The position numbers and the translations under genes are program-made. 64,000 nt of DNA, taken from the NCBI RefSeq assembly GCF_009796845.1, contig NZ_CP047025.1, forward strand, positions 3,038,001-3,102,000, in the 5' to 3' direction. Numbering within the stretch: position 1 is the stretch's first letter; each line of letters begins with the position of its first letter. Positions 44,703-53,845 of this stretch are shown in pieces. Origin of the DNA: Cobetia sp. L2A1 (GTDB taxonomy: Bacteria > Pseudomonadota > Gammaproteobacteria > Pseudomonadales > Halomonadaceae). The notes under the pieces are model-generated. The model searched no databases. It was not told where the DNA came from and worked only from the letters and a program-made list of their open reading frames with translations.

Positions 44703-46118
44703 ATGTCAGCCCCCTCGCCCTCCTCTTCCGGCATCCCTTCTGACGTTGCCTCTGCTGCCAATGGCCATCGCACTGTGCAAAGTCGCTTTTTTGAGCGCAT
44801 GACCGGCGATGAAGACTCACGCATGTGCAAGGAAATTTCCGAGGATGCCTGTCATCAGCAACCCGGCAACTTCATGCGCCACCTGCTGGCCTCGTTGGGT
44901 ACCAAGCTGGCCGATGAATTGGCGAGTGCGCGCCTGGTGTTGCCGTGGTTATTGGGACTGATTGGTGCGCCGGTATGGATGGTCGGCCTGCTGGTACCGA
45001 TTAGGGAAGCCGGTGCCCTGTTACCACAATTACTGGTCGCCGGTTTCATCCGACCACTGCCACAGCGCAAATGGGTGTGGGTCGCTGGCGCTGCGTTACA
45101 AGCACTGATGGCTCTCGGACTAGTGATGATTGCGCTGCTGTCACAGAGTGATGCCGCATCTCGTCACGGGCTGGATAGCACTCTTGATGGCACCCTGGCG
45201 GGCAGCCTGGTATTGGCACTGCTGGTCGTACTCTCACTGGGACGAGGGGTCGCCTCCATCGCCACCAAGGACGTACTGGGCAAGACGATCGCCAAGAAGC
45301 GTCGTGGTCGCCTGATGGGATGGAGTGGAGGCGTGGCCGGAGCCCTGACGCTCATTTCCGGCGGCGCGTTGATGCTGCTGGACCAGCAACCCGGCCAACA
45401 GGTGCTGGCCATCCTGATGGCCATCGCAGCGCTTGGCTGGATACTCAATGCCGTGTGCGCGGCGCTGATTCAGGAAGATAGCGGTGCCACTGGAGGTGGT
45501 GCCAATGCGTGGGATACCGTGCGCGAAGGCTTCCGTCAGCTCAAACATGACGCTGCCTTCCGCAACTTCAATCTGGCCCGCGCCCTGCTGTTATCAAGTG
45601 CTTTGGCGCTGCCCTACATTGCCCTGCTGGGTCAGCAGCAAAGCGGCGAGAGTCTCGGCGGCCTGGGCGTACTGGTACTGGTGTCCGGGCTCGCGGGCAT
45701 GGTCGCCAGCCCCATCTGGGGCAAGCTTGCTGACACCTCAAGCCGGCGTGTGATGCGCAATGCAGGCGCGGGGGCATCGGTCTGCTGTGCCGTGGCCGGT
45801 AGCATGGTGTGGTGGCCAGAATCACTTGCCAATAACGTCTGGAGCTACGCACTCGTCTATGGGGCGCTAGTGGTGGCGCACGCCGGCATTCGCCTTGGCC
45901 GCAAGACCTACGTGGTTGACTTGGCCAGCGCCGACAACCGCGCCCTGTATGTCGCGCTCTCCAATACGCTGACCGGCGTATTGATGCTGGCACTGGGGCT
46001 AGTCATCGGTGGACTGGCCCAGTGGCTGGGCAGTGAATGGCTACTACTGATTCTGTCAGGAGTGGCCGCCAGTGCTGCCCTGTGTGCCCAACGATTGCCC
46101 GAGGTGGAGGATGACTGA
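44703..46118 (+). CDS. MFS transporter, unknown substrate
   Basis: Major facilitator superfamily membrane protein of 471 residues. After a polar, Ser/Pro-rich N-terminus (about 55 residues) come around 12 hydrophobic segments, with the loop RKWVWVAGAALQALMALG and the second-half start FNLARALLLSSALALPYIALLG. Loop motif KKRRGRLMGWSGG resembles the cytoplasmic loop after helix 6. I see no diagnostic substrate motif. GGAG precedes the ATG. It is divergent from the Rdx gene. Confidence 0.85.
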   Translation: MSAPSPSSSGIPSDVASAANGHRTVQSRFFERMTGDEDSRMCKEISEDACHQQPGNFMRHLLASLGTKLADELASARLVLPWLLGLIGAPVWMVGLLVPIREAGALLPQLLVAGFIRPLPQRKWVWVAGAALQALMALGLVMIALLSQSDAASRHGLDSTLDGTLAGSLVLALLVVLSLGRGVASIATKDVLGKTIAKKRRGRLMGWSGGVAGALTLISGGALMLLDQQPGQQVLAILMAIAALGWILNAVCAALIQEDSGATGGGANAWDTVREGFRQLKHDAAFRNFNLARALLLSSALALPYIALLGQQQSGESLGGLGVLVLVSGLAGMVASPIWGKLADTSSRRVMRNAGAGASVCCAVAGSMVWWPESLANNVWSYALVYGALVVAHAGIRLGRKTYVVDLASADNRALYVALSNTLTGVLMLALGLVIGGLAQWLGSEWLLLILSGVAASAALCAQRLPEVEDD

Positions 46119-46326
46119 GGCTGCCCGCCGCTAGCCTTGCCACCGCCATGCACGCCCAGCGACGCCATCACATTAGCGGCTGCGATTGCATAAGCCGTCA
46201 TGCCCCGCCATAGTAAAACCCATCAAGGTGCTGTGCTGTCCGGGGACACGGACAGGCGCCGGTTTATCAAGTTCTCTCAGGCTCGGCCCCAGGGCCGGGT
46301 TCTTCTGCCGCAAGGATCAGAGTCAG

Positions 46327-46767
46327 ATGAAAAGACCCCACATGATCAGCCCCGAGCTGCTCGAGAGAGTCGTGAATGCCTCGGACGATGGCATCGTGGT
46401 GGCCGAACAGGAAGGCGATGAGAACATCCTGATCTACGTCAATCAGGGCTTCGAGCGTCTTACCGGCTACAGCGCCGACGAAATTCTCTATCGCGACTGC
46501 CGCTTCTTGCAGAATGACGATCGCGATCAGCCGCAGCTGGATCGCGTACGCGATGCTTTGCGTGAAAAACGTCCGTGCCGGGAGGTCCTGCGCAACTATC
46601 GCAAGGATGGCAGTCTGTTCTGGAATGAACTGTCCATGACGCCCGTCTTCGATGAGCATGACAATCTGCAATACTTCATCGGTGTACAGAAGGATGTCAC
46701 TGATCTGATGACAGCCCTTGAAGAGCTTGAGCGCTTGCGCGCGGCACAAGGCATCAGTGCCAACTGA
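46327..46767 (+). CDS. Short LOV-domain blue-light photoreceptor
   Basis: Stand-alone LOV (PAS-type) protein of 146 residues without effector domain. The photoactive cysteine is C58 in YRDCRFLQNDDRDQ, and the flavin-contacting residues N90 (NYRKDG), N100 (FWNELSMTPV) and Q121 (FIGVQKDVTD) are present. It closely resembles the short LOV proteins of Pseudomonas putida (PpSB1/PpSB2 group) in order and in the D-for-N change before the cysteine. Expected to bind FMN and form a cysteinyl adduct under blue light. The C-terminal helix (LMTALEELERLRAAQG) is likely a coiled-coil/dimerisation element. The downstream signalling partner is unknown. The ATG has AAGGA about 12 bases upstream. Monocistronic with terminator. 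Confidence 0.9.
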   Translation: MKRPHMISPELLERVVNASDDGIVVAEQEGDENILIYVNQGFERLTGYSADEILYRDCRFLQNDDRDQPQLDRVRDALREKRPCREVLRNYRKDGSLFWNELSMTPVFDEHDNLQYFIGVQKDVTDLMTALEELERLRAAQGISAN

Positions 46768-46820
46768 TCTCTCAGCAGTTACCTGAGTGGATGACGGCCT
46801 TGTGCGCCCTTTCTGATAAC

Positions 46821-46853
46821 CGACAACGCCTCCCGATTTGGGAGGCGTTGTCG
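46821..46853 (+). terminator. Hairpin terminator after the LOV gene
   Basis: Perfect 14-bp stem (46821-46834 with 46840-46853) with a five-base loop, 53 bases after the stop. Confidence 0.7.
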
Positions 46854-47051
46854 TATCCAGTGATCACGATCGAGACCGATGACGTATTTAGCACCACTTC
46901 CATGTTTGCAATGAGGGCGCCCATCTCACGTGAAAGGCTTGTCATCGTCAGCCGTGAGCGCTATATAGCCAATGAGCCCTCGGCACGATGCCGACGGCGG
47001 TGTCTGACGCCTGTCGTTGGGCAGACTGTTTCATGATCGGGAGGTCCGCCA

Positions 47052-47297
47052 ATGGCCCGCGAGCAATTCCTCGACGATATTGATGCCACTGCATTGGCCG
47101 AAGACGCGCCCAGCGAGGTCGACTTCGAGCTTTCCTCATCCCGTGCCCAGAGCAAGGCTGTCCGCAGCGACTCTCGCCAACGCCTTGAAGCCTTGATGGA
47201 AGAGCGCGCACTTGCGCGCGCCATTCGTGAGGGCTGGGACGAAGAAGCGGATGATGACGAGGTGCTGGATGCCATCGATTGGGGGGAAGAGGAGTAA
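47052..47297 (+). CDS. Small acidic conserved protein (PA3496-like)
   Basis: 81-residue soluble protein, strongly acidic at the C-terminus (WDEEADDDEVLDAIDWGEEE) with an Arg/Glu-rich helical middle (RQRLEALMEERALARAIREG). It resembles the small proteins annotated as the PA3496 family in pseudomonads, a putative envelope-integrity factor without membrane segments; the function is not settled. GGGAGG with suitable spacing precedes the ATG. Single-gene unit followed by a hairpin. Confidence 0.75.
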   Translation: MAREQFLDDIDATALAEDAPSEVDFELSSSRAQSKAVRSDSRQRLEALMEERALARAIREGWDEEADDDEVLDAIDWGEEE

Positions 47298-47331
47298 TTC
47301 ACTCCTTTAGCCAGTGACGTACGTGAAATGA

Positions 47332-47371
47332 TGATTGTCTGTCGTGCTGCAGGAGGTACGACAGACAATCA
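47332..47371 (+). terminator. Hairpin after the PA3496-like gene
   Basis: Perfect 14-bp stem (47332-47345 with 47358-47371) with a 12-base loop, shortly after the stop. No clear T-tract. Confidence 0.6.
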
Positions 47372-47464
47372 CGGCAATGACATGCATGCTCCCCGACTGG
47401 TCAAGCGCGGCAGCGGGCACTATCATCAGCGCGTCATTCCATTCTCCAACCTAATTGGAATTCC

Positions 47465-49126
47465 ATGGCGCAATTCGTCTATACCATGAACCGGGTGGGC
47501 AAGGTCGTTCCCCCGAAGCGCGAGATCCTCAAGGACATCTCGCTGTCCTTCTTCCCGGGTGCCAAGATCGGTGTACTCGGTCTCAACGGCTCCGGCAAGT
47601 CCTCGCTGCTGCGCATCATGGCAGGCGTCGATCAGGACTATAACGGCGAAGCTCGTCCCATGCCGGGCCTGAATGTCGGCTACCTGCCGCAGGAGCCGGA
47701 GCTGGACAATTCCAAGAACGTACGCGAGTGCGTCGAGGAATCTCTCGCCCACATCAAGAACGCCCAGAGTGAGCTTGATGAAGTCTACGCGGCCTACGCC
47801 GAGCCAGATGCCGATTTCGACGTTCTCGCGTCACGTCAGGCCAAGCTGGAAGACCTGATTCAGGCCTCCGATGCCCACAACCTGGAGCGCAAGCTGGAAG
47901 TGGCCGCCGAAGCGCTACGTCTACCACCGTGGGACGCCAATGTCGGCGTATTGTCCGGTGGTGAGCGTCGTCGTGTTGCACTATGCCGTCTGCTGCTTTC
48001 AAGCCCGGACATGCTGCTGCTGGATGAGCCGACCAACCACCTGGATGCCGAATCCGTCGCCTGGCTGGAACGCTTCCTCCACGACTATGCTGGCACCGTT
48101 GTGGCCATCACTCACGATCGCTACTTCCTCGATAACGTCGCAGGCTGGATTCTCGAGCTTGATCGTGGCCAGGGTATTCCCTTCGAAGGCAACTACTCCT
48201 CATGGCTTGAGCAGAAGGACGCCCGTCTGCAACAGGAATCCAAGCAGGAAGCCTCGCGTAACAAGGCTATCCAGCAGGAACTGGAGTGGGTGCGTCAGAA
48301 TGCCAAAGGCCGGCAGGCCAAGAGCAAGGCGCGTCTCAACCGCTTCGAGGAAATGCAGTCCGGTGATTTCCAGAAGCGTAACGAGACCAACGAAATCTAC
48401 ATTCCGCCGGGACCGCGCCTCGGCGACAAGGTCATCGAGCTGCACAATGTCACCAAGCGTTTTGATGACAAGCTACTGTTTGATGACCTGTCCTTCACCA
48501 TCCCGCAGGGTGCCATCGTCGGCATCGTCGGTGGTAACGGTGCGGGTAAGTCAACGCTCTTCAAACTGCTGACCGACATGGACACACCGGATAGCGGTGA
48601 AGTCGTGCTGGGCGAGACCGTCAAGATCGCCTATGTCGAGCAGCTGCGTGATGGCCTGGAAGATAACCAGACCGTCTGGGAAGCCGTCTCCGACGGCCAG
48701 GACATCCTCAACATCAACGGCCATGAAGTGTCGTCGCGTGCCTATGTCGGCCGCTTCAACTTCAAGGGTACTGACCAGCAGAAGCGCCTGTCTGATCTCT
48801 CCGGTGGTGAGCGCGGTCGTCTGCAGCTGGCTCAGACCCTCAAGCAAGCAGCCAATGTGCTGCTGCTGGATGAGCCGTCCAACGATCTGGACATCGAGAC
48901 ACTGCGTGCACTGGAAGAGGCCCTACTGGCCTTCCCGGGCTGCGCGATGGTCATCTCGCACGATCGCTGGTTCCTGGATCGCATCGCAACCCACATCCTC
49001 GCCTATGAAGGTGAGTCCAATGTGGTGCTCTTCGAGGGGGGGTACTCGGATTACGAAGCGGATTATCACGCCCGTGTCGGTAACGATGCACCCAAGCGCA
49101 TGAAGTACAAGCGCATCGATGCCTGA
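47465..49126 (+). CDS. ettA: Energy-dependent translational throttle protein EttA (ABC-F)
   Basis: Soluble ABC-F ATPase of 553 residues that binds the ribosomal E site and gates translation by energy state. Two ABC domains: first with Walker A GLNGSGKSSLL (about residue 39), signature LSGGERRRVALCRLL, and Walker B MLLLDEPTNHLD; second with GGNGAGKSTLF (about residue 357), LSGGERGRLQLAQ and LLLDEPSNDLD. Between them is the arm and the basic linker KGRQAKSKARLNRFEEMQ. Length matches E. coli EttA (555). A strong terminator follows. Confidence 0.96.
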   Translation: MAQFVYTMNRVGKVVPPKREILKDISLSFFPGAKIGVLGLNGSGKSSLLRIMAGVDQDYNGEARPMPGLNVGYLPQEPELDNSKNVRECVEESLAHIKNAQSELDEVYAAYAEPDADFDVLASRQAKLEDLIQASDAHNLERKLEVAAEALRLPPWDANVGVLSGGERRRVALCRLLLSSPDMLLLDEPTNHLDAESVAWLERFLHDYAGTVVAITHDRYFLDNVAGWILELDRGQGIPFEGNYSSWLEQKDARLQQESKQEASRNKAIQQELEWVRQNAKGRQAKSKARLNRFEEMQSGDFQKRNETNEIYIPPGPRLGDKVIELHNVTKRFDDKLLFDDLSFTIPQGAIVGIVGGNGAGKSTLFKLLTDMDTPDSGEVVLGETVKIAYVEQLRDGLEDNQTVWEAVSDGQDILNINGHEVSSRAYVGRFNFKGTDQQKRLSDLSGGERGRLQLAQTLKQAANVLLLDEPSNDLDIETLRALEEALLAFPGCAMVISHDRWFLDRIATHILAYEGESNVVLFEGGYSDYEADYHARVGNDAPKRMKYKRIDA

Positions 49127-49166
49127 TCACTGAATGTGATCAACTCATCTGAAAAACGCGTTTGAT

Positions 49167-49204
49167 CAAGACGCCCTCACTGGCCAACCAGTGGGGGCGT
49201 CTTG
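49167..49204 (+). terminator. Hairpin terminator after ettA
   Basis: 17-bp stem with one wobble (49167-49183 with 49188-49204), four-base loop, 40 bases after the stop. Confidence 0.8.
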
Positions 49205-49323
49205 CCATCCAGCATTCTTGCAGTTACCGCCGTGACAGGTCATAACGGTCACAACGCGCTCTGCAGCGTCTCGCCTCAAGGGAGGCCTCATGATCGAGAA
49301 GTGCTTATGACAAGGAAACACTC

Positions 49324-50700
49324 ATGACCCGTTGGATACGACAACCTCTCATGTGGTTACGCGCCTACACGACCAGCATTGCCTACCTGCCTAGCTTGCT
49401 GGCAACGCTCTACATCACGTTGGGCCTGCTTTCTGTGTTGCCCTCGGGATTGACTACTGCGTCTTCATTACCTGGCAGTGACCTTCTCCAGGCACTGACT
49501 TTCAAGGAGCACGACACACCGCGCACATTGTTGGCAGCATTGGTGGGCGGTCTTATCTCACTGATGGTATTCAGTTTCACCATGGTGATGAGTGTGCTGA
49601 CTCAGGCCGGTGCGCAGTTCTCTCACAAGCTATTGCTGGGATTAGTCACCGAGCGCCACCATCAGCTGGTACTCGGCCATTATCTCGGTAGCCTGCTATT
49701 CCTGCTGATCAATCTCATGGTCCCCAACGAAGGTGATGCTCCCACGCTGTGGCGCTCGCTGGCGGTCTATCTCGGCGTGATGATGATGGTCAACTGCCTG
49801 GGCATGTTCATCTACTTCATCCATCAGGCATCACAATCGGTACAGATCAACGCTGTCGCGCGCCGACTGGCCGGGCGGACCCGTGCCTCACTCGAGCGCC
49901 TACGTAAGCGTAATCGCGGCAACGGTTATAGCGAGCGGGAAGTCACTCGCAATGATGATCACTGTCAGCTGCTACGCGCCCGTCGCCGAGGCTATGTCCA
50001 GCAGGTCGACTTCGCCGCCCTCCGCATACTCGCCACTGAGCATGACATGGTGGTGCATCTGGACTTCGCTCTCGGTGCCTTTATCGTCAGCGGCATGCCG
50101 TTGATGCGCATCGAATGGCCAAATGGACTGCCAGAGGGCTTCACTGCTGGAGATGAGCTCGATGAGACCCAGCAGGCAGAGTTGATCAATAAACTGCGTG
50201 CGGCTCTGGGCTACCTGGATGGTGAGTCAGTGGATGACCTTCATGAGCATGGCCTCACCCAGTTGATGGAGGTCGCCATCAAGGCGCTGTCTCCCGGTAT
50301 CAATGACCCCGGCACTGCCCGCCTCTGCCTGCATCAGCTTACCGAGCTGCTCGGTGAGCGCATGCTGCTACCCTCCTGTAACTGCTGCGTCGATGATCAG
50401 AAACGGGTCAGGGTCAGCTGGGCCATGGAGTCCTTTGACAGCCTGCTCTATCGTTCCATTTCGCCCATCCTGCACTATGGCCGAGATGACCTCTCGATCT
50501 GCCTGGCATTGCTGGAGCTGCTCAAGACATTGTCATTGCTGGGTGCAGAGCCCGGGCATATTGCGCTACTGCAACAACATGCCGACAAGGTCGTCGATGC
50601 CATTCTTCCCCAGGCAGACTTCGAGATAGATCGGCGCTTCATTGAACTGAGCCTCAAGGCCGGCCATCATCAGCTATCGCTCCCCAGCACGCCTTGGTAG
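49324..50700 (+). CDS. DUF2254 membrane protein
   Basis: Inner-membrane protein of 458 residues with four membrane segments in the first 170 residues (YLPSLLATLYITLGLLSVLP, LISLMVFSFTMVMSVLTQAG, YLGSLLFLLINLMV and YLGVMMMVNCLGMFIYFIHQA) and a large cytoplasmic C-terminal part. This is the layout of DUF2254, a family of unknown function; conserved sequence includes VEVAIKALSPGINDPGTA-like MEVAIKALSPGINDPGTA near residue 315. Start 49324 has AAGGAA upstream. It converges with the DUF1328 gene across a bidirectional hairpin. Confidence 0.88.
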   Translation: MTRWIRQPLMWLRAYTTSIAYLPSLLATLYITLGLLSVLPSGLTTASSLPGSDLLQALTFKEHDTPRTLLAALVGGLISLMVFSFTMVMSVLTQAGAQFSHKLLLGLVTERHHQLVLGHYLGSLLFLLINLMVPNEGDAPTLWRSLAVYLGVMMMVNCLGMFIYFIHQASQSVQINAVARRLAGRTRASLERLRKRNRGNGYSEREVTRNDDHCQLLRARRRGYVQQVDFAALRILATEHDMVVHLDFALGAFIVSGMPLMRIEWPNGLPEGFTAGDELDETQQAELINKLRAALGYLDGESVDDLHEHGLTQLMEVAIKALSPGINDPGTARLCLHQLTELLGERMLLPSCNCCVDDQKRVRVSWAMESFDSLLYRSISPILHYGRDDLSICLALLELLKTLSLLGAEPGHIALLQQHADKVVDAILPQADFEIDRRFIELSLKAGHHQLSLPSTPW

Positions 50701-50734
50701 GCCAGTCGCAGTAGGTCAGTCGCAGTAAAATACG

Positions 50735-50770
50735 AACGCCCGCATCGGTTCATCACCGAGTGCGGGCGTT
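50735..50770. terminator. Bidirectional terminator between DUF2254 and DUF1328 genes
   Basis: Stem of 10 + 5 bp with one bulged base (50735-50749 with 50755-50770). TTTCTTG follows on the plus strand and TATTTTACT on the minus strand. Confidence 0.8.
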
Positions 50771-50796
50771 TCTTGTTGAAGCAAAGCCTTGCTAGA

Positions 50797-50958
50797 TCAG
50801 GGCTTGCGACGTCCTTTGAAGAACGACACCAGGAACAGAATCAGGAAGATAACGAACAGCACCTTGGCAATGGTGGCTGCTGTACCCGCGATACCGCCAA
50901 AGCCGAGTACCGCAGCGATGACAGCAACGATCAGAAAGATAATGGCATAGTTGAGCAT
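50797..50958 (-). CDS. DUF1328 small membrane protein (YtjA-like)
   Basis: 53-residue hydrophobic protein: [20 protein letters not shown], then [20 protein letters not shown], then a short [13 protein letters not shown] tail. This matches DUF1328/YtjA in length and order: two membrane helices, GFGGIAG loop, basic C-terminus. Function unknown; relatives are often stress-linked. AAGGAA lies six bases before the ATG at 50958 on the minus strand. It is below usual size cut-offs but well supported. It shares the terminator with the DUF2254 gene. Confidence 0.88.
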   Translation of the reverse strand: MLNYAIIFLIVAVIAAVLGFGGIAGTAATIAKVLFVIFLILFLVSFFKGRRKP

Positions 50959-51341
50959 GGCAATTCCTTATGTCATGTGAGTAGGAACAGGGCGCGACCC
51001 TAGCATGGGCGGTAAGTCCGGCAGCAGCTCAGGTGGCGGCGATCAATTTCCGCAGCCCGCATAGGTGAATATCGTGATAAAAGGTATTGATGTCAAGGCA
51101 ATGTCTTACTCCCGTGCAATTCTTGATTCAGTTTTTCAGCAGGGGTTGAAAGTCATCAGCATGAGCCGCACGTCTTGTATCAGGCACGCGACAGGTTGCA
51201 CTCGGTTGACCGCACGCATGCAAGCTCGGACAAGTGGCGTGACTTGTCGGGTGCCTCCTCCTTCCATCAAAAAGCCCCGACAGGCATTGCCTGTCGGGGC
51301 TTTTTGATGGTGTCACCAGTCATGTCGAGAAGAATCAATCG
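50959..51341. other. Intergenic region upstream of the DUF1328 gene
   Basis: 383 bases holding the DUF1328 promoter and a long bidirectional hairpin at 51264-51310. No supported gene. Confidence 0.4.
51264..51310. terminator. Long perfect palindromic terminator
   Basis: Arms of 23 bases (51264-51286 with 51288-51310) are perfectly complementary, with A5/T5 inside the arms, serving the thioredoxin-like gene on the minus strand. The effective loop is CATTG. Confidence 0.9.
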
Positions 51342-51725
51342 TTACAGGGCAGCGATGAGCGCCTCGGCGTAGGCGACAAGATCCTGTTCATTCATCACTT
51401 CAACACGATTGAGGCCACTAGCAATGCTGGCTGGCTGGCCATGACGCACCAGCAAAGTGCGCGGATAGCCGGCACCGCCGATTCGCTCACTCAGCTGAGC
51501 ATGAGCATCACTGAGGTAGACGCCTCGCGTCTCCTGCACACACAGGGTGATCAGCGGCAAACCACCTCGTGCCAACGCCGCTTCAAAAGCCACCAGTGCC
51601 GGGCGCTGACGTACGGCACAGTCCGGACACCATTCAGCGATCTGGTTGAGTACGAAGCTATCTCCTGCAGCAAGGCGCGCTTCGACATCAGACAGTGCAG
51701 CGCGGGAAGACAGATCACTAGACAT
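51342..51725 (-). CDS. Thioredoxin-like protein
   Basis: 127-residue protein with redox motif CPDC at residues 33-36 (IAEWCPDCAVRQRPAL) in a thioredoxin fold; later GGAGYPRTLLV supplies the cis-proline region. No signal peptide, so cytoplasmic. GAGG with proper spacing precedes the ATG, which lies eight bases after the stop of the acyltransferase gene, so the two are co-transcribed. Target unknown. Confidence 0.85.
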   Translation of the reverse strand: MSSDLSSRAALSDVEARLAAGDSFVLNQIAEWCPDCAVRQRPALVAFEAALARGGLPLITLCVQETRGVYLSDAHAQLSERIGGAGYPRTLLVRHGQPASIASGLNRVEVMNEQDLVAYAEALIAAL

Positions 51726-51733
51726 AAATCACC

Positions 51734-52651
51734 TCAATACAAGGACGGGTCGGTTTTCTGGGGACGCGTCTTGAAGCGCCGATGCAACCATAGATACTGC
51801 TCGGGATGCTTGCGGATCGCTCCTTCGATGAAGGCATTGATACAGGTGGCATCTGCTACTTCATCACTGCTGGGGAAGTTTTCCAGCGCCGGCAGATACT
51901 CAAGCGTATAGGTATGATCATCCGGATTACGATGGAACATCAGCGGCATGACAGGCGCCCCCGTCATACGTGCGATCTTGGCCGTCAGCCTGATAGAGGC
52001 AGCATCGATACCAAAGAAAGGGGCGAAGACACTGACATCACGCCCAAAATCCTGGTCCGGAGAATACCAGACATTATGACCACCCTTGATGCGCCGTACC
52101 ACGCCCCGCAGGTCATGGCGATCAATGGCAGAACCAAAGAAGCTATTGCGGCCACGTGTCATGAAGCGCTCAAACAGCGGATTGTCATGCGGACGATAGA
52201 CGGCATCAGCGGGGAAGAACAGCGAGTGCAATGCCCCGCCGATATCCAGCGTCGAGAAGTGGACACCGATGATCAGCGCCCCCTTGCCCTGTGCCATTGT
52301 CCGCTCCATGTGCTCCTGCCCCTTGAAGGTGACACGATCTCGCATGTGCTCGGGATCACGACACCAGGCAGTGGCTGTCTCGAAGATGCCGATGCCATTG
52401 GCATGAAATGTCCTGCGTACCTGGCGTTTGCGCTCGGCCTCACTCCATTCGGGAAAACATAACTTCAGATTGGTATCGGCAATGTGGCGGCGACTCTTGG
52501 CAACGCGCCACGCTAGCTCACCGATACCTCGCCCCAGCCATAACTTGGCGCTCCAAGGCAAAAAGGCTGACACCTTCATGGCACCGATGCTCAGCCAGGT
52601 CAGCCAATAGCGGGGATGTGCGAAACTTTCGGGATAGGTCTTCTTGGCCAT
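51734..52651 (-). CDS. LpxL/LpxM-family lipid A acyltransferase
   Basis: Membrane-associated acyltransferase of 305 residues that adds secondary acyl chains to lipid A (or a related lysophospholipid acyltransferase). The catalytic HX4D motif is HFSTLD in LIIGVHFSTLDIGGAL (about residues 133-138). Other family elements are NLKLCFPEWSEAERKR, VWYSPDQDFGRDVSVFAPFFG and PEQYLWLHRRFKTRP. A hydrophobic N-terminal helix anchors it. Start 52651 (MAKKTY) has GAGAG upstream; a TTG 15 bases earlier is possible. LpxL and LpxM types cannot be told apart here. The thioredoxin-like gene follows immediately. Confidence 0.9.
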   Translation of the reverse strand: MAKKTYPESFAHPRYWLTWLSIGAMKVSAFLPWSAKLWLGRGIGELAWRVAKSRRHIADTNLKLCFPEWSEAERKRQVRRTFHANGIGIFETATAWCRDPEHMRDRVTFKGQEHMERTMAQGKGALIIGVHFSTLDIGGALHSLFFPADAVYRPHDNPLFERFMTRGRNSFFGSAIDRHDLRGVVRRIKGGHNVWYSPDQDFGRDVSVFAPFFGIDAASIRLTAKIARMTGAPVMPLMFHRNPDDHTYTLEYLPALENFPSSDEVADATCINAFIEGAIRKHPEQYLWLHRRFKTRPQKTDPSLY

Positions 52652-52711
52652 GGCTCTCTCGTTCAACGGGCAACTGCGGCCATTGTAGCCCGCCCAAGCC
52701 TTGCCGTCAGG

Positions 52712-53845
52712 TCAGGCGTAAGTGCCACCAGTCCCAGAGATACTCTGTGCAGCAATGCTCTGGCGGCCACCGTGATAGCACTTGGGAACACGCGGCAGTA
52801 TGCCGGTCAGCAGTGTGTAGCTGATGGTGTCGCAACTGGCAGCAACACGATTGACATCAAGCCCCTTGCCCCATAACACCACGCGGGACCCGACTTGCGC
52901 CCCGGTGATATCCGTAATATCGATTGTCATCATGTCCATCGATACCTTGCCCGCCAGTACGGTCTCCTGCCCTTCCACGAGTACCGGCGTGCCATCCACG
53001 GCATGGCGGTCATAGCCATCACCGTAGCCACACGCAATAACGCCGATACGGGTCGGACGTGTCGCCACGAAACGGCCGGCATACCCCACAGGCTCACCTA
53101 CGGCGACCTCGCGTACCGCAATGATGGCGGTGGAGAGCGTCATGACAGGCTTCAGTCGACGGCTGGCATCATTGGCCCCTTCAAGCGGATCGGCCCCGTA
53201 GAGCATGATGCCCGGACGGTTCCAGTCACCGTGAGCCTCGGGGCAAGCCAAGGTGGCAGGGGAATTGGCCAGACATAACGGCAACTCCAGTGTGGAGGCA
53301 AGTGTCTGGACAGCAGCCAGCTGTTTGCGAAAGTAGTCAGGCGATAGGCTATCTGCAGTGGAAAAATGCGTCATCAGGTGCAAGTCACGTGCCTTGCCAC
53401 TCGCCTCAAGTCGCGTCTTGGCCTCAACGGCCTCCTCTGCAGTAAAGCCCAGACGATGCATACCGGAGTCGAACTTAATCCAGCAGGAGAGTGGCGCAGA
53501 AAGTTCGGTAGCTTCCAGCGCGGCTAACTGCCATTCACTGTGAATCGCACACCAGAAGCCTTGTTGAGCCGCCAGCACATACTCTGCGGCCTCAAACACA
53601 CCTTCCAGCAGTACCACAGGATGCGTGACGCCACCGTCACGTAGCGCCAGTGCCTCTTCGATTGTCGCAACGGCAAACGCTGGAGCGAGGTCTGCCAGTG
53701 CATGCGCGCACGCGACAGCACCGTGACCATAGGCATCAGCCTTGATGACGGCTAGAGAGCGCGAACCGGGCGCCAGCTCACAGGCGAGCTGATAATTATG
53801 ACGCAAGGCATCCAGATCAATATCGGCACGCAGCGGGCGAGACAT
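52712..53845 (-). CDS. alr: Alanine racemase
   Basis: PLP enzyme making D-alanine for peptidoglycan. The 377-residue product has the PLP lysine K35 in SLAVIKADAYGHGA, the N-terminal TIM barrel, and the C-terminal beta domain (VGYAGRFVATRPTRIGVIACGYGDGYDR and GKVSMDMMTIDIT). The ATG at 53845 has GGAG upstream. It is about 15-20 residues longer than usual: after ILPRVPKCYHGG, where the family normally ends, a Ser/Gly/Ala tail (RQSIAAQSISGTGGTYA) continues. The gene is not adjacent to dnaB, a common site in relatives. Confidence 0.93.
   Translation of the reverse strand: MSRPLRADIDLDALRHNYQLACELAPGSRSLAVIKADAYGHGAVACAHALADLAPAFAVATIEEALALRDGGVTHPVVLLEGVFEAAEYVLAAQQGFWCAIHSEWQLAALEATELSAPLSCWIKFDSGMHRLGFTAEEAVEAKTRLEASGKARDLHLMTHFSTADSLSPDYFRKQLAAVQTLASTLELPLCLANSPATLACPEAHGDWNRPGIMLYGADPLEGANDASRRLKPVMTLSTAIIAVREVAVGEPVGYAGRFVATRPTRIGVIACGYGDGYDRHAVDGTPVLVEGQETVLAGKVSMDMMTIDITDITGAQVGSRVVLWGKGLDVNRVAASCDTISYTLLTGILPRVPKCYHGGRQSIAAQSISGTGGTYA

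Noticed and set aside
46791..47036. 82-codon open frame after the LOV gene
   Set aside because: It runs through the LOV terminator hairpin and has no ribosome-binding site.
50702..50728. Direct repeat CAGTCGCAGTA before the DUF2254 terminator
   Set aside because: Only two 11-base copies, adjacent to a stop codon; likely slippage with no evident role.
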